DNA from: Methylococcaceae bacterium
GTDB taxonomy: Bacteria > Pseudomonadota > Gammaproteobacteria > Methylococcales > Methylomonadaceae
Assembly (NCBI GenBank): GCA_030627285.1
Contig: DAOUSJ010000011.1
Coordinates: forward strand, 1 to 32,862
Reading direction: 5' to 3'
Length of the DNA: 32,862 nucleotides
The translations under genes were made by a program, and so were the position numbers. The notes below the pieces were generated by a model. The model ran no database searches. It had not been told where the DNA came from and saw only the letters and a program-made list of their open reading frames with translations. This document shows positions 1 to 7,915 of the stretch, in pieces. Every line of letters starts with the position of its first letter. The stretch's first letter is position 1.

Positions 1-873
1 TAATACATCCCACCAAGGCTTTGGTTTGGCGACACCAGGAATTAATGTTTGAATATATCTAACACAAGCAAGGCTTCTATGCTTTTTACAGGCGTTTTTA
101 GTCTTTCTAAAATAAGCTAATTGTTCTTTAGTTAAAGAACTTAAAAAACCTTTAGCATTTGTAGATTCTGGCCCAATAGCACCAATTTTAATATTTGGAT
201 CTACCTTTTTCATTTCTCTAGAAAAAACTTTTAAAGCTTTTGCATATTGAAATGAGGTTAATGGATGCACTCCAGCACGTAAATATGATTCATTGCCTAT
301 TTCCCAATATTGAACTTTATAACCTCTTTGCTTAACTGCTTGTACCCAACGAGCTGCATTTTTAGCATAGCGTAAAATATTTGCATTTAAATCACCTTTA
401 GCAATAAAAGCCCCTTCTAAATTAACTACAAAAAATAATTTATTCGCATTAATTTTTTTAGCATGTTCTAAAAACTCTATGTAATCTAACCGTTGCGATT
501 TAGCAAATAAATCTGGAGCTGCTTTTGGAAATACTTTAGGGTTTTCAAGACTATTAGTTTCCCAGTCATAATTATCTGCAACTTCCCCACCTGGGTAACG
601 TAAAGTTTTAATACTAAGTTGTTGTAATTTATTGCCTAATTTATGTGTATTCCAAACTTTATCATCATCAATCCAATATAAAATATTAGTGCCTAATAAA
701 TTTGGGTTGTTATTATTTCCTGATGGCAATTTATTTGCCATAGATACAGTTAACTTAGGATCTGCTGCAACACTAACTGAATTAATAATTAAACTTAAAA
801 AAATAAATTTAAATATCCATTGTATTGCTGTTAAAAAACTCTTAAAAAATTTAATCTTTATTAAATTCAACAC
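1..873 (-). CDS. Secreted glycoside hydrolase-like protein (clan GH-A / alpha-L-arabinofuranosidase- or GH39-like), 3' end truncated by window edge, GTG start
   Basis: Manual minus-strand translation from GTG at 873 stays open to base 1 (291 codons): (M)LNLIKIKFFKSFLTAIQWIFKFIFLSLIINSVSVAADPKLTVSM... signal peptide, then GTNILYWIDDDKVWN...KTLRYPGGEVADNYDWE...VQYWEIGNESYLRAG (GNE acid/base-type motif). Not in the ORF track. Confidence 0.8.
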   Translation of the reverse strand, partial: MLNLIKIKFFKSFLTAIQWIFKFIFLSLIINSVSVAADPKLTVSMANKLPSGNNNNPNLLGTNILYWIDDDKVWNTHKLGNKLQQLSIKTLRYPGGEVADNYDWETNSLENPKVFPKAAPDLFAKSQRLDYIEFLEHAKKINANKLFFVVNLEGAFIAKGDLNANILRYAKNAARWVQAVKQRGYKVQYWEIGNESYLRAGVHPLTSFQYAKALKVFSREMKKVDPNIKIGAIGPESTNAKGFLSSLTKEQLAYFRKTKNACKKHRSLACVRYIQTLIPGVAKPKPWWDVL

Positions 874-928
874 TGTATTATTCCATTTCCAATAAACATA
901 TCTTAAATAATTAATAACAATTTATTAT

Positions 929-1549
929 TTACATTTTTGCTAATACTTTAGGAGCATTTTCAGTCCAATATTGCCAAAACTCAAAATCTTCTTGGTAATA
1001 AGCATTGATTTCAGCAATTATTTCTGAACTTAAATCTGCCCGCTTCATCTTTTTACCAGTACTTTTATTACTATTAGGTAATTTAACTTGTGCCAAATCT
1101 AACGATTTCATTACAATTGGAAACATAGTTTTAATTTTATCTTGTGGCATAATTAAATCAAATCTACACACACCATCATTATCAATAAAATGACGTTTTT
1201 GAGAAGCATTTTTAAGCCACTCATCTTTAGTCCAAAATTGTTCAAAGGTTGTATTAAATGGTAAAGGATGTTGAACTTTTTTATTACCGCGACGATAATT
1301 ATACCAACTTAAAATCCACTCAATTGGTTCACGAACCACCCCAAAACGAAAAAAAGTTTCTGGTCGATATTTTTTTAAATTAAATAAAAATTTATATTCT
1401 CGTTTTACTTTCAACCATTTAACATGTTTTCTTTGCGCACCACCATTTCTATTGATTTCTGCAAACTTAGTTAATGCATTTTCTATACTGGTTGAAGCTG
1501 TTTTGGAATTGGCAATAAAAACAAATTTCTTTTTTACACTAATAAGCAT
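929..1549 (-). CDS. Sulfotransferase family protein (Sulfotransfer_2-like), 206 aa
   Basis: N-terminal VFIANSKTASTSIENAL resembles the 5'-phosphosulfate-binding loop; FGVVREPIEWILSWYNYRRG resembles the 3'-phosphate-binding motif. Confidence 0.75.
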   Translation of the reverse strand: MLISVKKKFVFIANSKTASTSIENALTKFAEINRNGGAQRKHVKWLKVKREYKFLFNLKKYRPETFFRFGVVREPIEWILSWYNYRRGNKKVQHPLPFNTTFEQFWTKDEWLKNASQKRHFIDNDGVCRFDLIMPQDKIKTMFPIVMKSLDLAQVKLPNSNKSTGKKMKRADLSSEIIAEINAYYQEDFEFWQYWTENAPKVLAKM

Positions 1550-1563
1550 AGTATCTAAAATCC

Positions 1564-2595
1564 TTATTTTAAGAAGGTAGTTAAAATTAAATGTAATTTA
1601 CCATTTTTACTTTTTAGATAAATTTTTATTGGATGTTCTGAACTAATTTGCAAACCTGTAACTTTAAATCTTGAGTTAGCTGCATGTGTTAATCTTGGAA
1701 ATGTATTAATTAATTTAGGCGATGGCAATTGCCAATCTACTTGATGTTCACCGTTTTTATCTAATGCTATCAATTCATTATGTTTAAGAACTTTATTAGG
1801 CAGAATTGCCCCATGCAATACCATATTATTAAATTTTGTGGGATTTAATGGGTCTAAACTTGAATATCGAATAAATCCTGGTATTTTTTCATATTCAGTT
1901 ACCAGTTCTTTGGTTTCAGTTTCTGAACTATGTTTAACTGCAAGTACAGCATCAATTATAGCTTCATTATATTCTGCACCTAAAAAATCAAACATTGCTT
2001 GCAAAGGTGGTCTTTTATTAACTACATCTTCATATTTAATTGCAAAAGTATTAGTTTTATTTACACTATAGTCGTTAATATTATTTTCAAATTCAGCTAA
2101 TTTAGATTTTACTTTTTTAATTTCTTGAGATTGCCACCAACCACTTTTTAATACTTCATCATGTTCTCTAGTTAAAAAAACCAAAGCTACATTAGGAAAT
2201 AATTTACTTAAAAAATTTAAATAACTATGTAATTTTAATTCGCCATTTTCTACTGTATTTAAGCCTTGATTTATATATCTAATTTCCTTAAAACCTATAC
2301 AATCAGGCACTATTGCATTAGGTATTAATTGGTTTAATACTAATTTGCTCGCGTCATCAATAAATTTTTCTGCACTAAAATCATTAGCACCATACCATGG
2401 AGAAGTTGGTTCTGCTGCAGAGCTACCATATTCTGTTTTAGATTGAAGCAAAGCTTGATAAGATTCAAATAAACTGTAACAAAAATTGTAATTTTCACCT
2501 CTAATTTCACAACCATCAATAGAATTCAAAACTCCTTGAAGTAAAGTAGAGCCACTACGTCCATAAGTTACAATTAGTACACTAGAAAAATTCAT
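1564..2595 (-). CDS. Sulfotransferase family protein with extra C-terminal module, 343 aa
   Basis: SSVLIVTYGRSGSTLLQGVLNSIDG PAPS-loop at N terminus; VALVFLTREHDEVLKSGWW; C-terminal ~60-90 aa resembles the C-terminus of the next gene. Confidence 0.75.
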   Translation of the reverse strand: MNFSSVLIVTYGRSGSTLLQGVLNSIDGCEIRGENYNFCYSLFESYQALLQSKTEYGSSAAEPTSPWYGANDFSAEKFIDDASKLVLNQLIPNAIVPDCIGFKEIRYINQGLNTVENGELKLHSYLNFLSKLFPNVALVFLTREHDEVLKSGWWQSQEIKKVKSKLAEFENNINDYSVNKTNTFAIKYEDVVNKRPPLQAMFDFLGAEYNEAIIDAVLAVKHSSETETKELVTEYEKIPGFIRYSSLDPLNPTKFNNMVLHGAILPNKVLKHNELIALDKNGEHQVDWQLPSPKLINTFPRLTHAANSRFKVTGLQISSEHPIKIYLKSKNGKLHLILTTFLK

Positions 2596-2598
2596 TGC

Positions 2599-3726
2599 TT
2601 ATACTGCTCCTGTTAATGCAATCTTAAATAATGGATATTCGTCACCATTAGTATCTTGTAGATATATTTCCAAAGTCTCAGCAGCTATTAATTTCAATTC
2701 TCCAGTTTTAAAGCGTGCTGTAGCTGCTTGAGTGCTATTCGGATAAATTTTAGCAATTTTACGTGAAGCTTTGCCCCAAAATATCTTTTGTGCAATAGAA
2801 TTTTTGCGAATATTTAATACCATACCTGTAGGCGCAATGTTATCTAAGACTATAACACCACCTAAATCAAAGGCCTGACCAGTAAGCAATACTTGCGGCA
2901 TAGTATCAATCTGCGCTTTTAAAATCCAATTAGGCAAAGTATGTACATGAATTTCTAACACCGCCATTTTTGCATTGGGTTTAAAGCTATCTACATTTAA
3001 CAATGCTTGTTCTAATTCATCAACGCCAGCAATACTTTGATATTTATCGCGTGTTCCTTGATCGCCTCTGCCAATTACTGCCATAGAAAATTCTTTATCA
3101 TTGGCAGAATCTTTAGATAAATGTAATCTATTCAACAAGGGTAATAAAGCTGTTATCGCTTGCTCTGAAGGCACTTTATATAGCTCTTCATAACTTAAAG
3201 CTAATGGTGAAATACCTTGACTAGTTAAATATTGCCATAATTTATGCAAGATTTGAATGCTTTCTTGTTCATGTTGAACTAATTTAGTCACTGGAATTTT
3301 TTCAATTTCTGCGTCTGGTTTGAGTTTACCTTTTGGCCCCCAAACTCCTGTGTTTTGCGCAAAATGCAATGACAACAATCTATCTCTAGAAGCTTCACGA
3401 TATAAAAATAAATGTTGATAATCCGCTTGCACACTTGCATCTGCTAACGCTGCAGTAACTGCCCAAGGAACCATTTCAACACAATGTTTAATAATTTCTT
3501 GACGCGCTATAATTGCTTGAATGCTACCAACCAATTGGGCTTGATCTTTAGTTTCGCGCCATTGTTTAGTAATATCACCATATTGTCTTTCAGGATTAAA
3601 AGGTTCATGTTCTGCAAAGGGTAATCCTGAGCGTTCAATCAAACGCTGGGTTAAATTAGTGCCACCAGTACGTTGTAAAGTCCAAATAATAAATGGTTTT
3701 GCTGATTTTTGATTCGAATTACTCAT
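2599..3726 (-). CDS. Sulfotransferase-like protein with C-terminal module, ~375 aa
   Basis: PFIIWTLQRTGGTNLTQRLIERSGLPFAEHEPFN (P-loop-like sulfotransferase N-terminus), HLFLYREASRDRLLSLHFA. Start MSNSNQ at 3726 preferred over track start 3759, as it overlaps the upstream stop by only 8 nt. Confidence 0.65.
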   Translation of the reverse strand: MSNSNQKSAKPFIIWTLQRTGGTNLTQRLIERSGLPFAEHEPFNPERQYGDITKQWRETKDQAQLVGSIQAIIARQEIIKHCVEMVPWAVTAALADASVQADYQHLFLYREASRDRLLSLHFAQNTGVWGPKGKLKPDAEIEKIPVTKLVQHEQESIQILHKLWQYLTSQGISPLALSYEELYKVPSEQAITALLPLLNRLHLSKDSANDKEFSMAVIGRGDQGTRDKYQSIAGVDELEQALLNVDSFKPNAKMAVLEIHVHTLPNWILKAQIDTMPQVLLTGQAFDLGGVIVLDNIAPTGMVLNIRKNSIAQKIFWGKASRKIAKIYPNSTQAATARFKTGELKLIAAETLEIYLQDTNGDEYPLFKIALTGAV

Positions 3727-6700
3727 TGTTTGCTGTATCATCCTGCATAAATTTAACAAAATCTTCGGTAGATTTATATTCTACTGACACTTTATCATTT
3801 CCAAACTTGCCTGTGCCTTCGTGTAACATTATGGCATATTTACGATATTCAGCTGCATCTCCAAAATGTTGCCCACGTTGAATTTCAGCCATAACTTTAG
3901 CTTTAAAACCTGCATGATATTTAAAATGTGCAAACCAAGTTTTTTGCTTAGAAACTTGTATATTCGCTGCATCATGTAAACCTTCTGAATACCGAATCCA
4001 AGGATAATAACGAATCAAAGCATATTTTTGACTGGTAAATGAATTTGGCGGAGTGTCACTAGATAACCTATGTCGCAATGCACTCAAATAAGTTGAGCTA
4101 TTACTATACATACCACTACCCAATTTCCATTCAGTTAAAGGATTTTTATCAAACCAAGCAGCAACTTTAAATGGTTCATCTTTAGAAAAATCCGCTTCAT
4201 TTAAATCTGTAAATGGATACATGTCAATCATGTAAGTTAACGCCGCATTACAACCTTCCGCTTCAATGGCTTCGATTAAATCATCTAAACTTCTATCATT
4301 ATCTTGTTCAAACACAAATAATTCATCTGCATCTGCTAAAATTACCCATTTACCTAAACAATGATTGCCTAAAATAGTTTGTTGCCAAACTACACCAAAA
4401 TGTGAATGCTTATATTCAGTATCAGCAGAATATAAAATTACATCTGGTTGTTTAAATAAATATTCCCGAGTGCCATCATCAGAACAATTATCCACCATCA
4501 TAAAACAATTAATTCCTAGCTTACGATAATGGGCTAAAAAATGCGGTAACATTAAAATCTCATTGCGAACTACAGTTACCACACAGGTTTCATATTCTAA
4601 TAAAGCATTCATCTGCTTAGGGTCAGTTAATAACTCTAGTTGATTACTGTTACCAGTTTTAATTTTTACATTACTACATGTAGGCCATAATTTTTTCGGC
4701 CATAATTCTTTGCTATGTCTTTTATCATAAGTGGGTTGTAAATCAAATTGGCTATCTAAATGCGCTACTTTTGTAGGGGTAGCTTGACATGGAAAAAAGA
4801 TATTTTCCCGAATTGATACTGGCATAGCTTCGGGAAATGTCCGTCGGCGTTGATAAGATTCATAATCTTCATTTGAAGGTGCAATAAAAGCTGAAGCTAA
4901 TAAATCTCCAACTAATTTATCTTCCATAAATGAACAAGAAATTAATCTTTCCCCACGGACAGTTTTTTCAGCAGCCAATAATTCAAACATAGCCAATCTG
5001 GATAAAGTATATCCGCCACCACCATCAGTATATACAGATGGTTCTGGTGATTTATCAATCCTTTTTTGCCCATTTTCAGCTTGGGATTTAGTTTGATGCC
5101 AAGTTCTATCCATGCCACCAACTTCACGATGAATAACTCGACCGTAATAAAAATGTTTTCTATAACTTAAACTATCAAAAAATTGTGCTACATCTAAATA
5201 ACAATCGTCATCTATTTTTAATACATATTGCGCATTGGTATGATTGTAAACCCAATCAAATAGTTTTAAGGTTTTTTGCGGTAAACTCTCATAGCGATCT
5301 GAAACATCTAAAGCCAAGACATCATCTTGTAAACTATCATCGCCATCACCAACTAAAATTACATATGGAATCTTGCGAGCTTTTAATTCTTGAATCCAAG
5401 TATCTCTAATTGCTTGTACACGAGTCTCTAAATATTTACGACATGAATAAATTACCACTAAAGTATCTTGTGGCCAGCCTGCTGTACTTAATTCTAATTT
5501 TAATTCTGAGGTCTTCTCAAACACAAATTCCATGCGTTCGCCAAATTTTTGCTTAATTAATTTGTGACATTCAGCTACAAATCCACGCAATAAGGAATCA
5601 GTTTGAATTAATTCACCTTGTAACCGTATTAGTCCAGATTGCACAGGTGCTGGCAAATACCAATCAGCTTTAGTTTCTTCTACAGCTTTTTGCAACATCC
5701 ATTGCATATGCGTCAAAATATGCGTTAATAACGCTGAACCTTGCTGTCCATATTGCGCAATCAAAATATAGGCACTAGCTAATAAATCAAAACTTAAAAA
5801 ACCACCTTGATAATCTGCGATTTTAATTACTGTCGGCCCTAACTTAGCAAATGCCTTTTCTACTTGTTCCAAATCAGCATCTTCATCTATGCATAAAAAT
5901 AATTCTTTTAACGCCTGACTAGCTTGCATTTGTAAATGCCAAGTAATACTTTTTTCTGGCTCACTTAAATTACGTAGTGTTTCCCTTATTACGGCAGGAT
6001 TAGTTTCGGGAAAATGTTGAATTAGTTGATTACTATCCGTCAAAGGAAATGCACTAATTCTTAAAGATTCTTTAACATCATCAGCTAATAATTTAGCAAT
6101 TAAATCTTGTCCTTTTGAAGATAAGGATTCATTTAATTCCGGTAAAGTATTTGCCAAAATTTCCCGCACAAAAAATACTGCTTCTGGATTATTTTTAGCT
6201 TGAAAATACATTAACGGGCGCGAAAGTTCTTCTAACCATGTAACTACCGAATGATTTTTATTAATTAAAGCTTGATGTAATTGTTGAAATTGTTGCTGTG
6301 CATAAGCCAATTCAGTTGTTAACAATGGTAATTGTTGTGCAGCTGCACGTTGCCAAAATGTAGGATTAAGTCCGTAATGTTGTAAAGTAGCATTTAAAAT
6401 ATCCGTGCGATGATAATCAGTATAGCGATCAAAATCTATTAACAACAATAATATGGAATCAATTAAATATCGGTCATGTAAGCGCGAAAACCAATCGCCT
6501 TTAAATGCAGTAATTAATTCGATTAAAGCGTAACGAAATGTTTGCCCCATTTCAATTTTAATTTCAACATCGGCTTCCATTTGCTGCAAAGCTTTTACTG
6601 AAAAATAAATGCATTCGGTACTTAACCAACCACTATCTAAATTTTTTGCCATTTTATACAGCAAACTTGTGACTCTTGGAATATCCTTATCTACCATAAT

Positions 6701-7915
6701 TGCTGGCAATGCAATACTCATTTGCCACAATTCATCACTTTTTTCTAAGTTTTGCAAATGTTTAAAATCAGATAATTCTCGTAAACGTAAAAACTCACCT
6801 TTAGCACATAATAATGGGGTTACTGAACGCAAAAAACCTTCTCTAGCTTCACCTTGTAATCTCAACTCATCAATAACAGTTCTTATTTCTTCAAAAACTG
6901 TACCTTCATGCTCTCTTAAACGAGAATTTAGTGTTCTTAAAGCCTTCCAAAGCAATAACATAGCAACACTTTCACTAATTTCTTCAGCTTCTGCAATCTC
7001 CAAATTACTATCAGGAGTTAGAAAAAAATCATCTAATTGCATTTGTTTAGCAAAATTAGTAATTATTTCTACATCTTCAGCTTCAAGTTCAGTTAAAAAA
7101 TTTCCGTAGCGAATATGTTCAACCGCCAATAACAAACGATATTGTTTTTCTTCCCCAGACTGCATTTGTAAAATATCAGCAATCCAATTTAAAACTTTCA
7201 ATCTATTTAATTCAGGTGGAATTAAATTAATAGTTTCAGCACCTAAACTTATATCCAATTGACACAAAATTTCTTCAGAATTCTGCTCCCAAATATATCC
7301 TGGCAATTCAGCTTCAAAACGATACCTAATTTTATCTATGCTAGATGAACGTTGTTCTTGGCGTAAAAATACCGAATTTAAAAATTCTCGATTACAAAAT
7401 AGTTTAGCTGCTGGAACTTCAGCAGATTCAGCAGGTACTTCTATCCAGCCTTGTAAAGTAAAATGTCCCCAAGCTTCTATTTCTGCACTTAATCCTGCAT
7501 TATCTTCACGAATACTACCAGATTCAGGCATTAATGCTTTTGCATTTGGATTTTGTTTTTGAGCAATATTTTCCAACAAAGTATTATTTGCAAACACTCT
7601 AATTGGTTTATTTAATGCTACAGCATTATGTAACATACTCGCTGTTTGCCCAGCAAATACAATTCTAAAACCGCAATCACTATTCTCTAATTCATATTTT
7701 GTTGCTACATCAATACGTTCAAACCACTTAGTCTGACCTTGACATAAATTGCCATCAATTTCACATTCAAGCTTTAAATTTAGCCCAGCTTTATGAATTG
7801 CCCAACCATGAACTCCATCAGAAGCTATTTTATCTATATAACCAACAACTTCAGCTTCATTAGTTATTTTTTTGAAAAAACTACGCATATTTGGCAAAAT
7901 TTTGGTTTTTTTCAT
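3719..7915 (-). CDS. Very large multidomain glycosyltransferase (GWA-type N-terminal domain + long helical region + GT31-like domain + GT2/GT92-like domain), ~1398 aa
   Basis: N-term GYIDKIASDGVHGWAIHKAG; central LVVIYSCRKYLETRVQAIRDTW...QKTLKLFDWVYNHTNAQYVLKIDDDCYLD...GGGGYTLSRLAMF...CSFMEDKLVG (GT31-like); C-term ETCVVTVVRNEILMLPHFLAHYRKLGINCFMMVDNCSDDGTREYL...WVILADADELF. Start at 7915 gives an ATGA overlap with the upstream gene (track start 7942). Confidence 0.85.
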   Translation of the reverse strand: MKKTKILPNMRSFFKKITNEAEVVGYIDKIASDGVHGWAIHKAGLNLKLECEIDGNLCQGQTKWFERIDVATKYELENSDCGFRIVFAGQTASMLHNAVALNKPIRVFANNTLLENIAQKQNPNAKALMPESGSIREDNAGLSAEIEAWGHFTLQGWIEVPAESAEVPAAKLFCNREFLNSVFLRQEQRSSSIDKIRYRFEAELPGYIWEQNSEEILCQLDISLGAETINLIPPELNRLKVLNWIADILQMQSGEEKQYRLLLAVEHIRYGNFLTELEAEDVEIITNFAKQMQLDDFFLTPDSNLEIAEAEEISESVAMLLLWKALRTLNSRLREHEGTVFEEIRTVIDELRLQGEAREGFLRSVTPLLCAKGEFLRLRELSDFKHLQNLEKSDELWQMSIALPAIMVDKDIPRVTSLLYKMAKNLDSGWLSTECIYFSVKALQQMEADVEIKIEMGQTFRYALIELITAFKGDWFSRLHDRYLIDSILLLLIDFDRYTDYHRTDILNATLQHYGLNPTFWQRAAAQQLPLLTTELAYAQQQFQQLHQALINKNHSVVTWLEELSRPLMYFQAKNNPEAVFFVREILANTLPELNESLSSKGQDLIAKLLADDVKESLRISAFPLTDSNQLIQHFPETNPAVIRETLRNLSEPEKSITWHLQMQASQALKELFLCIDEDADLEQVEKAFAKLGPTVIKIADYQGGFLSFDLLASAYILIAQYGQQGSALLTHILTHMQWMLQKAVEETKADWYLPAPVQSGLIRLQGELIQTDSLLRGFVAECHKLIKQKFGERMEFVFEKTSELKLELSTAGWPQDTLVVIYSCRKYLETRVQAIRDTWIQELKARKIPYVILVGDGDDSLQDDVLALDVSDRYESLPQKTLKLFDWVYNHTNAQYVLKIDDDCYLDVAQFFDSLSYRKHFYYGRVIHREVGGMDRTWHQTKSQAENGQKRIDKSPEPSVYTDGGGGYTLSRLAMFELLAAEKTVRGERLISCSFMEDKLVGDLLASAFIAPSNEDYESYQRRRTFPEAMPVSIRENIFFPCQATPTKVAHLDSQFDLQPTYDKRHSKELWPKKLWPTCSNVKIKTGNSNQLELLTDPKQMNALLEYETCVVTVVRNEILMLPHFLAHYRKLGINCFMMVDNCSDDGTREYLFKQPDVILYSADTEYKHSHFGVVWQQTILGNHCLGKWVILADADELFVFEQDNDRSLDDLIEAIEAEGCNAALTYMIDMYPFTDLNEADFSKDEPFKVAAWFDKNPLTEWKLGSGMYSNSSTYLSALRHRLSSDTPPNSFTSQKYALIRYYPWIRYSEGLHDAANIQVSKQKTWFAHFKYHAGFKAKVMAEIQRGQHFGDAAEYRKYAIMLHEGTGKFGNDKVSVEYKSTEDFVKFMQDDTANNE

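Noticed and set aside
632-895. 87-aa plus-strand ORF at left end
   Set aside because: Antisense to the signal-peptide region of the GTG-start glycoside hydrolase, which has clear domain and signal features.
4942-5127. 61-aa minus-strand ORF inside the giant glycosyltransferase
   Set aside because: Alternative frame within a well-supported coding region; no independent evidence.
6609-7109. 166-aa plus-strand ORF
   Set aside because: Fully antisense to the giant glycosyltransferase, low-complexity Ser/Leu-rich composition, no recognisable domain; likely an artefact.
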